Below are positions 32,070-43,567 of a stretch of DNA of 64,000 bases, one piece after another (position 1 is the first letter of the stretch; every line of letters begins with the position of its first letter). The notes beneath the pieces are model-generated. The model searched no databases. It was not told where the DNA came from and was given only the letters and a program-made list of their open reading frames with translations. This stretch comes from Symbiodinium natans. Its lineage: Eukaryota > Sar > Dinophyceae > Suessiales > Symbiodiniaceae. The position numbers and the translations under genes were made by a program. The stretch covers positions 285,001 to 349,000 of the forward strand of contig CAJNDS010000935.1 in assembly GCA_905221605.1 (NCBI GenBank), read 5' to 3'.

Positions 32070-32409
32070 GGTTTGCTTGCAAGCCCCGTTTGACTTAGCA
32101 AGTAGGATTACTTCGTAAGGTGGGTCATGGGGATGCTCAACCCTAAACCCTGACCCCCCCCTAAACTATTCTCGATGTTTGGGCCCTAACCGTGACACTG
32201 TCAAGCCCCGAGCCCTCCAGGCCTTAAGCCTTAAGCCCTAAACCCTAAACCCTAAACCCTAAACCCTAAACCCTATAGACTTTGCATCCACAAAGCCCCT
32301 CACAACCCTACAGCCCTAGAGGCCAAAAGACGAATAATCCCGAAAGCCGTATAAAACCCCCCAAGAAACCGTTGAAGCCAAATAAAGCCGAAAACTCCAA
32401 ACCCCAAAA

Positions 32410-32478
32410 CCCCTGAGCCCTAAACCCTAAACCCTAAACCCTAAACCCTAAACCCTAAACCCTAAACCCCTGAGCCCT
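32410..32478 (-). repeat. Telomere tract inside a 12-bp direct repeat
   Basis: CCCCTGAGCCCT at 32410-32421 and 32467-32478 bounds about six CCCTAAA units. Confidence 0.9.
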
Positions 32479-32597
32479 GCTGTCCCAAGAAGACTTGTCC
32501 AGTGGCAAAACCGCAGCAGGGCGCCAGCTGCAGCAAAAGCTCCAGGAAGCGAGCCGGGCTTCTTCAGCTCTTTGAGGGTACTAAGCAAGCCTTGGCA

Positions 32598-32661
32598 TTT
32601 AGGGTTTAGGGTTTAGGGTTTAGGGTTTAGGGTTTAGGGTTTGGGGGTTTGGGGTTTAGGG
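32598..32661 (+). repeat. Telomere tract inside a 29-bp direct repeat
   Basis: About nine TTTAGGG units between two copies (32569-32597, 32662-32690) of a unique 29-mer beginning TCTTTGAGGGTACTAAG, differing at one base. Confidence 0.95.
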
Positions 32662-33289
32662 TCTTTGAGGGTACTAAGTAAGCCTTGGCAAAAAAAATGA
32701 GGGCTTTCCTGGGGGGCTTTGGGGGTTGTTATATCCTGAGTTCCTCGGGCCTGATCCCTGAACCCTAACCCCGATACCCTGAACCCCAGCCCTAAACCCG
32801 AGCCCTATACCCTAAACCCTTGGACTGAAACCTCGGAGGAACTCTGCAAGAGGGAATCAGCAGGGCTGCAACCGGGGACGCGCAGGATGGGGTCACTCCG
32901 GTGTAGTATGGGTTTTGGGTTTTGGCTTAGGGAGATGGATGCAGTTTATGCTGCAAAGCTTTGGGGCTTTGGCCTTCGTGCTGGGAGTGATTCCCAGAGT
33001 GGAAGGCGGGATTGCTCAGTGGACCTTCCAGCCTTTAGATAGCCTCTACCTACCTGTCTGCATGTTCTGTTCGCGCGCGTCTGTGTGTTGTATGTTTTTG
33101 GTGGGGGAGGGGAGAGGGGTGTTCCCTATTTCGCAGCACTTTACAGTGTATAAGGTTCAGGTTGTGGGGGTTGCAGACAAACCTCCGAATCCTAAATGCC
33201 AAAACCGAAAAACAAAAAAAACAACAAAAACAAACTGTGATTTGTTGCAGTTCAAGCCTGGAGCCTCAAGATTTTCCTAAGCCCTCTAC

Positions 33290-33580
33290 CCCTAAGCCCT
33301 AAACCCTAAAACCCTAAAACACCTAAAACCCTAAAACCCTGAAACCCCCAAAACCCTAAAACCCTAAAACCCTAAAACCCCTCAAACCCTAAAACCCTAA
33401 AACCCTAAAGCCCTAAAACCCTGAAACCCCTAAAACCCTAAAACCCTAAAACACTAAAACCCTAAAACCCCAAAACCCTAAAACCCCAAAACCCTAAAAC
33501 CCTAAACCTCTGAAACCCTAAAGCTCTAAAGCCCTAAAACCCTAAAGCCCTAAAGCCCTAAAACCTCAAGCCCTAAAGAA
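33290..33580 (-). repeat. Octamer telomere-variant region
   Basis: Mostly CCCTAAAA (8-mer) with CCCCAAAA and CCCTAAAG variants. Confidence 0.92.
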
Positions 33581-33761
33581 CATCTGCAGCTCAGAAGCAA
33601 TCCTGCATCTTCTCCTGGGCATCCTGCTGGACGGCACCTTTGCAAGGTTGTTTAAGGGCTTAGGTTTTATAGGGTTTAGGGTTTAGGGCTTAGGGTTTGG
33701 GGTTTCTGGTTTAGGGTTTAGAGTCAGTTCAGCCTTTCGGGTCTAGGAAACGCTACCCTGC

Positions 33762-33866
33762 TTTGGAGTAGACCCTGGAAAAAAAGTATATACTTTTTAG
33801 GTATAAGTAGCTATAATAGGAACCCAGAACAAAAAAAAGTATTAAAGTATAGTACTCCAAAGCCCA
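33762..33866. mobile_element. Family 14 foldback element
   Basis: GCTTTGGAGTAGACCC ... AGTATAGTACTCCAAAGC around AAAAAGTATATACTTTTT. Confidence 0.6.
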
Positions 33867-34199
33867 GGCTATGTGCCTCCTGCGTCCAACTAATAGACCT
33901 GAACGCGTGGCGAGGCTAGAGCTCTAAAGGCTCTAGGTCTAGGTTCCTGCAACCCGACATCCGAAACCTTAAGCCTGAAACCCTGCAAGCCCTAAACCAA
34001 AAAAACCCTACACCTTAGACCCTGGAAACCCTAAGCTCTAGACTCAAAGACCCCATACACCCTATAGACACCCTGAGCAGGAGGTCTTGGAGGCGCTTTT
34101 GAAGGTTTTTGGGGTTTGTTCGGGCTTTACGGGAGCCTTCCCCTCAGAAACCCTGATGTCTACCAAACACCCTGCAAACCCTTTGGGGCTTAGGGTTGG

Positions 34200-34322
34200 T
34201 TTGGGGTTTAGGGTTTAGGGTTTAGGGTTTAGGGTTTAGGGTTTAGGGTTTAGGGTTTAGGGTTTAGGGGTTAGGGGTTAGGGGTTAGGGGTTAGGGGTT
34301 AGGGTTTAGGGATTAGGGCTTA
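34200..34322 (+). repeat. Telomere tract
   Basis: About ten TTTAGGG units, then five GTTAGGG(G) units. Confidence 0.95.
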
Positions 34323-34937
34323 GGCTTTCGAACTTTAGATGCTCTCACGTCTGGCGCCGCCTCCCCACAACCAGCACAGCTGTGCCGCGGAGGTGGGGAG
34401 CTCCTGTAGGATCCTCCCGGGTTCAAAAAGGGGATGGCTGATGATGTGGGTTTCCCAAGGCATAAGAGAGATGAGAGTTTAGGGTTTAGGGTTCAGTGTT
34501 TAGGAGTAACAAGGGAGCCAAACGTGCACCTGATACGGGCTTTGGGGCTTAGGGGCCTCTGGGGTAACAAGGGAGCCGAAAAATGAAACAACAAGAACAA
34601 CAACTTCCAGCAAACACGAGGGCTTCAGGACTTTAGTGTTTGGTGCTTTCTTGTTGTGCGTTTATGGAAGAAGGTCTGTCGACATCGAAAGGGTTGTTCG
34701 GTTCGTTTCCATTGTCCTCACACTAGTGGGGGGGGTATAAGGGGACAGCATTGGTAAGCTTAGGCTCCGGTACTACCTTAAGCTACCCTTTGTTAGCTTC
34801 AATTCCTCGCTTCGTGAGATGGGGGCGCTGATCAAAATGGCACCCTCGACAACTGGGGGCTGCGCAAATTAGGGTTGGAGACCTTCTTGATAAGGGTTGC
34901 TTGCAGGCACATACCAGTAGGGTAGTGTAAAGAGGCT

Positions 34938-35420
34938 TTACACAAGGGGCACCCTATTCTTATGGTTCAACATGTAAAGCAACGCAGCGATTCGCTCGGC
35001 AGACAACGATTTTGTCCCGATGTCCCCGACGTTGAGGGCTGTGTCGATTGGGTGGATTTGCATCGCTCCTTCGCCAGGTTTTGGCACCACAAGAGCTTGC
35101 CAGACATGTGTCTGGCTTTCCCCACACCTTGTCTGGACAAAAGACCACGGGCACTGCTCGAGTCCAGGAAGGTATGACGCGCCACAGGCTCGCAGAGCAC
35201 AAACTCGAATGCTGCGTGGAGAAAGATCATGTCAGTGAGCCCACTGACATAAGAGTTGTATTCCGAGTCACAGGAGCTCAAGCTGATGGTGCGTTGCGTG
35301 CGGGATGCACTGCATACAAGGTTTCCGTCGAACAGCATGACACCGAAAACCCGAAATCCAGTCCCAAAAGGAACAACAGCCTCGGCTCAGGATATTTCCA
35401 AGCCTTTTTTGCAGGGCAAG
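34938..35420 (-). pseudogene. Ty1/copia retrotransposon RNase H fragment, frameshifted
   Basis: Minus strand: GVMLFDGNLVCSASRTQRTI, then SLSSCDSEYNSYV, FLDSSSARGLLSRQG and GKARHMSGKLLW. This is the copia RNase H layout (S-R-T-Q, LSS-x-x-x-EY, D in LDSSSA, KARHM matching the usual SKHI). The conserved tail continues in another frame (IHPIDTALNVGDIGTKSLSAER, split at 34990) to a TAA at 34938. At least one frameshift near 35050 and a stop upstream near 35390 show that it is dead. No LTRs, integrase or reverse transcriptase were seen nearby, and telomeric DNA lies on both sides. Confidence 0.75.
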
Positions 35421-35549
35421 GGGTGTTGAGCATGTCTGGGTGCATGTCTTGTCTGAGGGTGATGGCGCTTGTGCGCTTAGGGGGCTGAGCCCTCAGAATC
35501 TCCAAACCGGCCTCAACAAGTCAAGCCGAAACCCTAAACCCTAAACCAT

Positions 35550-35644
35550 TCTAACAGCCATTTAAAAGGGATGTTAATAGGGAGGGGGGAGGGGGTACTA
35601 GAATCCCTATTAAGGACTGTTAGTATAAGGGGGGAACATCCCAA
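35550..35644. mobile_element. Family 4 element, one arm damaged
   Basis: TACTAGAATCCCTATTAAGG, then ACTGTTAGTATAAGGGGGGA and ACATCCCAA form a good right arm. The left arm (TTCTAACAGCC...GGGATGTTAATAGGG) is degraded. Confidence 0.55.
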
Positions 35645-35667
35645 CCCAAACCCCCCCGCCCCCCCCA

Positions 35668-35870
35668 CCCCCAAACCCCAAACCCCAAACCCCAAACCCC
35701 AAACCCCAAACCCCAAACGCCAAACGCCAAACCCCAAACCCCAAACCCCAAACCCCAAACGCCAAACGTCAAACCCCAAACGTCAAACCCCAAACCCCAA
35801 ACCCTAAACCCTAAACCCTAAACCCTAAACCCTAAACCCTAAACCCTAAACCCTAAACCTAAACAAAAAA
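35668..35870 (-). repeat. CCCCAAA array passing into CCCTAAA
   Basis: About eighteen CCCCAAA units with CGCCAAA/CGTCAAA variants, then nine CCCTAAA units. Confidence 0.95.
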
Positions 35871-35977
35871 GCAAAACCTCGCAAGAGGGTGCGCTGCCGG
35901 CCTCTCACCCGGGCTGCCCAAGCACACCTACAGCAGAGGGAGGGCTTGACCCTTGAACCCCCTCTGAAGTCCAAAGG

Positions 35978-36138
35978 CCCTAAACCCTAAACCCTAAACC
36001 CTAAACCCTAAACCCTAAACCCTAAACCCTAAACCCTAAACCCTAAACCCTAAACCCTAAACCCTAAACCCTAAACCCTAAAACCCAAACCCTAAACCCT
36101 AAACCCTAAACCCTAAACCCTAAACCCTAAACCCTAAA
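35978..36138 (-). repeat. Long telomere tract
   Basis: About 22 CCCTAAA units. Confidence 0.96.
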
Positions 36139-36241
36139 GCAAACAAACCCCAGAAACCTGAAGGGCGACTTCAATTTAGCCAAACCTTGGGGCATCCCCA
36201 CGCCCAGAAGCCTAAAAGCCTCTTCATGTCCCCTTGCAAGA

Positions 36242-36426
36242 CATGGAGGTTCATGGTACTTATTGATTAATTGTAACTGTACCTAGTGTTTATGTTCATG
36301 GTACTTCCAATCATCACTGTGCTAAGAACCCACGTATGAGCCCCATGCATGCCCTAATATGGCTATAAAGTACAGTTATATGTACAGTTGTAATTGGTTG
36401 ATAAGTACCATGAACCTCCCAAGTAG
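36242..36426. mobile_element. Family 6 foldback element, uninterrupted copy
   Basis: CATGGAGGTTCATGGTACTT ... AAGTACCATGAACCTCCCAA. Shares TACAGTTATATGTACAGTT... and AATTGGTTGATAAG with 17700-17775. Confidence 0.7.
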
Positions 36427-36455
36427 CTGGGATTAAGTATACCTGCAGTACACAC

Positions 36456-36522
36456 ATATATATATATATACATATAATATGTACATATATATACATATGG
36501 TCAGTATGTATATATATATATT
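36456..36522. repeat. AT-rich (TA)n stretch
   Basis: TATATATA and ACATATATA runs beside a family 6 element. Confidence 0.9.
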
Positions 36523-37557
36523 GATATTGTAGCAACTAACTAGTTCACGAACTAACTGCTTAAGTTTAGTGTGGGCTTCTGTGCAATTAGCATGTGTTCT
36601 CCCAAGTCTGAGGTTTTCAGGGTACCTTAGAGGTCCGCTTCATTAAAGGGATCAGACTCAAGATTTGGGGCCAACAGCATGTGGGATGTAAGTGTTAGGG
36701 TTTGGATCCTCTCTTTGCGCGGCCGCAAAGTGTGATCCTATAAGACAAGGCAAGGACATCACAAAAAGCTTCAGAGAAAAGCGTCATATTTGGACACTGT
36801 CCTGAAGTAAAGCCCCCTTTTGTGTTAGTCCTGTTCAGAAGGAATTCACATACACATACAGGGGGAGCCCACCAGAACGAACCCTAACCCATAAACCCTG
36901 AAATCTAGACCCTAGACCCTAAACCCCAAACCCTAAACCAACCCTAAACCCTAAACCCTAAGCCCTAAGCCCTAAACCCTAAACCCTTTACCCTCGAGCC
37001 CCTAGAGCACACCCTCACCCTTAATAGCTTAAACTAACCTTTGGGGTTTAGGGTTTAGGGTTTCGGGTTTCGGGTTTTACATCCCGGTTTAGGCTTTATG
37101 GGTTTAGGTTGCAGGGCTTTCGACTTTTTCTAGGGTTTAGGGTTTTATTCGGGTTTTTAGGGTTTATAGGGTTCAGGGCTTCGGGTTTGGGGTTCACAGG
37201 GTTCAGGGTCCATCTAGGGTTGTTTCATCTTGCGCTCAGGGTCAAACACGTCGAAAAGCTAACGCTCACGAATGCCTCGCGAACATGCACGCCAGACATC
37301 TGTCATGAACACGCGCTTTAGGGTTTCGGGTTTAGGGTTCAGTAGCTACCATATAGGTGGTTCTGCAAGTTACGGTCCCTTTTGGGGTCCCCTAAAGAGC
37401 ACGGCACGCTTAAAAGAAGGACCCCGCAAGGGACCCAAATTTCGGGAACTACCCAGAAAGCATAGCTCGCGATAAAGGGGCCAGGCGTAGACTAGTACCC
37501 CTGCATGAGGGGCTAAAGAAAACCTATCTTAAAGGATGCTTGGGGTAGTCCTTCGAA

Positions 37558-37710
37558 CCCTAAACCCCTAAACCCTAATCCCGAAAACCCCTAAACCCCT
37601 AAACCCCTAAACCCCTAAACCCCTAAACCCTAAACCCCTAAACCCCTAAACCCCTAAGCCCCTAAGCCCCTAAGCCCCTAAACCCTAAACCCTAAACCCT
37701 AAACCCTAAA
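37558..37710 (-). repeat. CCCCTAAA octamer array
   Basis: CCCCTAAA and CCCCTAAG units followed by CCCTAAA. Confidence 0.94.
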
Positions 37711-39126
37711 GCCATCCCCAGGATGCCCGACCCCGGCGTAAAGGGCAGATCGAATCGGCGTGACCAGGGGAGAAGACTCCAAACCTCAAAAGGGTCTAGG
37801 GTTTAGGGTTTAGGGTTTAGGGTTTAGGGTCTAGGGATGGTTCCCTAGTATGGGCCCCAAGGTGGCAACCCTTGTATACCCTGTAAACCCCGAGGGCCCC
37901 AGACTTCAGAACCTTTTCAAGAAGGCAAGGGGCCATGGTTAGGGGCCCTATGACTAACCGTAGACTGCAAGCCCTTGCCGGTTTAGGGTTTAGGGTTTAG
38001 GGTTCAGGGTTCAGGGTTTAGGGTTTAGGGTTTTGGAAAGTCAGAATCCTGGGCGTGCATTGTTGTCATGAGTTTGAGTCCGCTGGTGTTGCTGAGTGGT
38101 CATCGGACTTCTCCAGGAATACGAGCACTACGGGGCATCCCTAAACCCTAAACCCTAAACCCCAAACCCCAAACCCCAAACCCTGAACCAAAATCGAAAG
38201 CCCTGTGAGGTGTCTGGGTCGGCAGGTTCTTTAATGTCTTTTTCTCCTGGCCAAGGGCTCTATGAGGCTACTGCCCCGGGTTGTGTTCCCAAACACCCCA
38301 AAGAACTATTAATCTAGGGAGATTCCGTAAGCTGCAGACGGGATCCTACCCTGAACCTAACCCTAAACCCCAAACCCTAAACCCCAAACCCGAAAATGAC
38401 TTAAGGGTTTAGAGGGGCCTATAAGGGAACCCAAACCCTAGCAAAGGGAATACGGGACTACTCTGGGTCCCAGTAAACTATAACATGGGCTTAGGGCCGC
38501 TTGGAGGGTATAACTTCGGTTGAACCCCACACCAAAATCCGAAACCCCCTTCCCCCTTTGCCCCACCCTCCCCAACTCCCCCCTAAACCCAAACCCTAAA
38601 CCCCAAACCCTAAACCCTAAACCTTGATCCCTAAACCCTAAACCCCCTTCTCTCCCGCGCGCCTGAGAGGCGGTCTGGATGGAGGGCTAGGGAGGCGAAG
38701 CTCAAGGATTCGTCCTGCAGTGCTCTGAGCATGAGGAGGCTGATCCTTCTAGGGCTCAGGGGGCGGGGGGGTTTAGGGTTTAGGGTTTAGGGTTTGAGGT
38801 TTGGGGTTTAGGGCTCGGTTATCGTAGCAGCATAGTCATATATCGTTTAGGGTAGCAACAAAGGACCGAAGAATAGATCCATCTCCAGGTAGCAGAATTC
38901 CCCACGCTTAATATAGGGGTCGGAAAAATGACTCGTCGTCTTCCCTAATGATCCCTGTATAATACTACTATAATCATCAAAACCTTGTTCGAATTTTAGG
39001 GCCCTGTATTATCATGAGAAAAGGGAACGCCCTCGACGGGTCGAAGCTGGTTTGGGGTTTATGATTCGGGGGGGAGGGCGAGGGCGGGGCGGGGGGGGGG
39101 CACAGGATACACTGTGAAACGCTAGC

Positions 39127-39200
39127 CCCCTAAACCCTAAACCCTAAACCCTAAACCCTAAACCCTAAACCCTAAACCCTAAACCCTAAACCCTAAACCC
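39127..39200 (-). repeat. Telomere tract
   Basis: Ten CCCTAAA units. Short tracts continue at 39340-39400. Confidence 0.95.
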
Positions 39201-40316
39201 TCCAAACGCCCCAAACAATCCTCGCCCCTAAGCCCTACAGCCACCCAAAGTCCTAAACCCTAAACCACCCCAAGCCCGAAACCCTAAACTACGAGTACCT
39301 CAAGCCCTAAGCCCTAAACCACTCCAAGCCCCAAAAAATAAACCCTAAACCCTAAACCCTAAACCCTTAACCCTAAACCCTAAACCCTAAACCCTAAACC
39401 ACCCTAAGCCCGAACTTTTCTGGAGTCCTCTCCAGCAGCCAAGGCTTCCACCTGTGAGCCCAGGCCATTCTTTCAGGGTTTAGGGTTTAGGGGTTTAGGG
39501 GTTTCGGGTTTAGGGTTTAGGGGTTTAGGGGTTTCGGGTTTAGGGGTTTAGGGTTTAGGGCTCAGGGTTTAGGGTTTAGGGGCTTAGGGCTTAGGTTTAG
39601 GGTTTAAGATTTAGGGGCTGAAATCTGGCTTGGGGTCTGCTTCAAGGTTCCCCGAAAACCAATGGCTGCCGAGAGGTTTAAGTGGGTGTGTAAAGGTTTG
39701 GTTAACAGGGCTCAACGCAACTTACAAAGGTTTCGGGGTTTGGAGCTTGAGTGTCAGGGTTTCGGGCAACTAACCCTGAACCCTAAACTCTAAACCCTAA
39801 ACCTTGAACTTAGGGCCCATAGAACTCTTGAATTACAAACATACTCAAAACCCTTAGAACCTTCGCCGGAGAATATGCACATATAGGAAAACAAATCAAC
39901 AGGAGCTTTGGGGGTTTGTCGGGTTCATTTTCGGGTTTAGGGTTCAAAAAACCCTCTTCCTTCGCCCAACTGTCCTGTACCATCTCGGAGGTCGCTGCGG
40001 ACAGGAGACGCTCTAGGCTTTAAACCCTAAACTCTAAAGACCTAAACCCTAAACCCTAAACCCTTAACTCAAAACCCAGTTGCACGCGACATCCCTGCAA
40101 AAACCTGAAAACCCTCCAAGCTCCAAACTTTCACCCCCATACGTGCCCCGAAGAGCTATTTAAGACGACTCCCACCTGTGCGTCCGCCTTTTCGGGACCT
40201 GCGCGCAGATTTGTTTAGGGTTTAGGGTTTAGGGTTGTGGGTTTAGGGTTCAGGGTTTAGGGCCCCTTTAACCCCCAACGGTCGACCAGTCTTATCTCCA
40301 GAAAATGAGAGGATAC

Positions 40317-40525
40317 CTGCGCATCTTCGACGACGATCTCTGGCGTCCCGGTTCTGGACATGGATCTCTTGAGCTTCGTCACAATTGTGCTCGTCCGAGA
40401 TGCCGAAAACTCTGATGACACACCAGAACTCCAGTGTGGCAGCATCCACAGGTTTGTACATGCCATTCTGGAGTGGACTGGAATCGTTCCATCGGGCCGG
40501 TTCGGTCGCCTGCCCCTGTGAGCGA
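40317..40525 (-). pseudogene. Frameshifted exon fragment, possibly Argonaute Mid-like
   Basis: Frame 1 reads ATEPARWNDSSPLQNGMYKP, then VDAATLEFWCVIRVFGISDE. After a one-base shift near 40385, frame 2 continues TIVTKLKRSMSRTGTPEIVV and EDAQ up to a CAG|GTATCC donor. The spacing W-N-x(5-10)-F/Y-x-P-V-x(4)-L-x-x-W-x-V-x-x-F, followed by a helix and TGTPEIV-ED, resembles the start of the Argonaute Mid domain. This is a motif-level guess from short sequence. No PAZ or PIWI exons were found in the window. Confidence 0.35.
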
Positions 40526-41208
40526 CGATGTCATCCAGGATGTTCGGGCTGTTTAGGGTTTAGGCATGTCGGGCCGGCTCCTTCACACCAAAATGTCGCC
40601 CCCTCCTCCCCCCCTTCCCTCTCTTGACTTAAGGTGTAGGGTTCCGGGTTTAGGGTTCAGGGTTAAAACCCCGGTACACCCGGGGACCCTAAACCTTAAA
40701 CCCCAGTTCAGAAATGGAGTCAGGCCAGCAACCCTAAACCTTAAACCCTAAACCCTGAACCCTAAACCTTAAACCCTAAACCCTAAACCCCCCCCCCCTA
40801 AACCCTAAACCCCAAACCGCAACCCCTAAACCCTAAACCCTAACCCTCGCTAACCCTGATCGGCTTCTGCTGCTGTAAGCACGAAGCTGAGGTGACGAGA
40901 AACTGGAAGCCTGACTAAAGAAATGAACGGATGTGGACTCAAAACCCTAAACCCTAAACCCTAAACCCTAAACCCTAAGCATGGGAGAGTATCGGTTCAG
41001 CTGAAGCTCTTGTGTTACGTGCTCTGGGAAAGTCGCAGCTCCGAAAATCAAAAAAAAAACTGAGCCCCATTCCTAAACCAGACAATCAAGGGCAAGGGTT
41101 TAGGGTTTAGGGTTTAGGGTTTAGGGTTTAGGGTTTAGGGTTGAGGGCCTCCCTAGCCTCCTTCTTTAAAGGGTGTTAGGTTGGAGAGACTACCTACATG
41201 GGGGTTTA

Positions 41209-41292
41209 GGGTTTAGGGTTTAGGGGTTTAGGGTTTAGGGTTTAGGGTTTAGGGTTTAGGGTTTAGGGTTTAGGGTTTAGGGCTTAGGGTTG
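41209..41292 (+). repeat. Telomere tract
   Basis: About eleven TTTAGGG units. Confidence 0.95.
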
Positions 41293-41694
41293 TCCTGCAA
41301 GGAGGCGTGCAAGCCGCTCGTCACAAAGCGGTGCCACGACCTGCGTGGAGGCAGTACTTTGGGGTGTCTAACTAAACCCTAAACCCTAGAGGGTTTATAA
41401 ACCCTACACCCTCTAAACCCTAAACCCTAAATCCTAAGGTTTAGGGTTTAGGGCTTATAAAGGCCCACAAATCCTAAACCCTCAATCCTAAACCCTTAAA
41501 CTCTACATACCTTGGCTTTAGGGCTTCAGGGTTTGGGGTTTCGTAAAAGGTGTAGGGATTTAGGGTTAAGGCTCAGGGTTTAGGGTTTGGGGTCAGTTCT
41601 TAAAGCTTTGCCCCTTGAAGACTCAAGGTGAAGCAAAAACGTCGCAGGCTGGCTTCGGTAGGACACCAACCTCGGACCCCAAAACTTAAACCCT

Positions 41695-41817
41695 ACAGGG
41701 TGGGGCCCCCTTACTATACTAACTGTAGTTAAGGGACTTATAACCTAACTTAGGGTCCTTATAACCCAATTTAGGGCCCTTATAACTCTACTTATAACTA
41801 GGGGGCCCCACCCTGTA
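41695..41817. mobile_element. Family 8 foldback element
   Basis: ACAGGGTGGGGCCCCCTTAC ... TAGGGGGCCCCACCCTGT. Long inverted ends, with an internal repeated TTAGGG(T/C)CCTTATAAC motif. Confidence 0.75.
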
Positions 41818-41927
41818 AGCTCCTAAACTCCTAAACCCTAAAAATACTCTGAACCTAGGCCGCAAACAAAGCGCAAGCCCTCAACGCTACCCCCGGCCCG
41901 ATAGGAACCAGGGCCCCCCCATCTACC

Positions 41928-42032
41928 CTAAACCCTAAACCCTAAACCCTAAACCCTAAACCCTAAACCCTAAACCCTAAACCCTAAACCCCTAAACCCT
42001 AAACCCTAAACCCTAAACCCCCCCCCCCCCCC
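41928..42032 (-). repeat. Telomere tract ending in poly-C
   Basis: About thirteen CCCTAAA units, then 14 C residues. Confidence 0.95.
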
Positions 42033-42879
42033 ACCCCCGGCGATGACAGGGTTCCGAAGGGGTGGGGGTACAGGTGCCATGGGGCCATGGGCTGTAGCAT
42101 CACAATCCGAAACCAAGAGCCGCCAAGCCTTAAACCCGAAAGCTCCTGAATTGCTAACTAGTAACCCCTGAACCCCCCCTGAACACTGAAACCTTCTTCA
42201 AGAGCAGATGTGCAGGGCGCAGGGCACACGGAAAAAGTGACAGAGTTTGGGTTTTGGGCTATTGATGCCTAAACCCTAAACACCAAAGCTTCCACCCTAA
42301 AACCTAAGCCCTAACCCCTCAGGCCCAGCCAGCAGGAAGTTCCTTAGAGTGGCGCAAATCCTCTCAACGAAGGAAGTTATAAACCCTAAGCCCGAATCCC
42401 TGGAAGCCGACCCTCAGCTGAACAGTTGAAAGCCTCAGAACTGAATTTGGACATAACATGCCCATCACAAGTTCCCCACTCGCAAAGGCTACACAAAAGT
42501 ACGAACCCTCAAACCCAGACCCCAAACCCTAAACTCCAAATCGTACATCGACCGACTGGAGAGGATATACTTCAATTCCCGAAGGCTGTGGGTTCATAGT
42601 CTGCATCTGTTTTAGCAGGAGTGTGTGTGTGTGTGCGCATCCTATCCAATCCCGTGAGCCCTCAAGCAAACAGAACAAAGACAAAGCGGTGCCGTTCTGG
42701 GTCAGGGACTTTGGTCTCGGGATTCTACTTGAACGATGCTTCTTATAAGCTACAACCCTAATTAATTAACTTATTCCTGAACTCCACTTGTAGGATTGCT
42801 TAATTGCTTCGTACTACATTTCTTGACAGTTGCTAACTGCAACAAACATTCTGCCTTGCTCAAAACAAAACAAGAATAC

Positions 42880-42992
42880 CTAGGTTGCCCAGTAACCTAG
42901 GATGAAAAAGGGTGCCCTTTTTTGCTTAAAGGGGTTTATAAGGGAACCTAAACCTACCAAAAAGGGAATAAGGGTACTACTGGGCATCCTAG
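42880..42992 (+). mobile_element. Family 1 element, ATAC duplication
   Basis: CTAGGTTGCCCAGTA...TACTGGGCATCCTAG with ATAC on both sides (42876-42879, 42993-42996). Read on the minus strand the duplication is GTAT, which would supply a GT donor and an AG acceptor. A minus frame upstream (MKPKVVKRAFVLLWRAMPAA...) is open across the junction, but the product is unknown. Confidence 0.88.
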
Positions 42993-43429
42993 ATACCCAA
43001 TGCCCAAGAGCTGGGAACGGAGCCGCAGGCATCGCGCGCCAGAGCAGCACAAACGCCCGCTTCACCACCTTCGGCTTCATTAGTGTCTGTTGCTTCTTCT
43101 TCGGGTTTAGGGTTTAGGGTTAGGGTTTGGGGTTTAGGGTTTTGGGGTTTAGGGTTCGGGGTTCAGGGTTTAGGGTTTTACGGCGGGGTCAACCTAGAAG
43201 GTCCCAGCCTGCTTCGTTTTATGGTTCTAGGGCCGCCAAACAAACGCCTTTAAGGTTTAGGGTTTAGGGAGGATTGTGGCTTTTCGGGCAGTTCGGGCTT
43301 ATACGCTACACGGACAGGGCACCGGCTGGCGGGGGGCAGGGCACAGGGTGGGATGGGGCGCATCCCTAACTGTCAGGGCCAGCAGGATCCCAGACGAGGT
43401 CCATAGTTGAGAGAGCTCTTAGGGTAGTT

Positions 43430-43567
43430 CCATGGGCCCTTAATATGGGCCCTTAAAAGGGGACCGCGTATACACCCCTTGTATACCCTATACAAATTAA
43501 GGGCCCATACATCAGAACCCTTTAAAAGGAGGTTAGGGACCACATTAGGGCCCATGAAACTACCCTC
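43430..43567. mobile_element. Family 13 foldback element
   Basis: GGGTAGTTCCATGGGCCCTT ... AAGGGCCCATGAAACTACCC (right arm approximate). Related sequence at 37840-37965, 54845-55015, 31050-31168 and a half copy at 49318-49350. Confidence 0.65.

Larger units (their letters stand above)
32070..34937. other. Region without a recognised gene
   Basis: Duplicate-flanked telomere tracts, the octamer region and a family 14 element. A plus frame at 32915-33280 begins with a hydrophobic stretch (QSFGALAFVLGVI) but lacks support. Confidence 0.55.
35871..40316. other. Region without a recognised gene
   Basis: Long telomere tracts, a family 6 element with AT-rich sequence, family 13- and 17-like elements and CCCCTAAA octamers. 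The unique DNA at 36540-36880 and 38840-39060 shows no gene. Confidence 0.6.

Noticed and set aside
32915-33280. 121-codon frame with a hydrophobic start
   Set aside because: A competing frame over the same bases is equally open, the 3' half is low complexity, and there is no splice or domain support.
22358-43080. Recurring C-terminal peptide MPSSxLIPF...GLGSLIN
   Set aside because: Looks like a conserved domain in three frames but is the read-through translation of the family 1 element; splicing removes it.
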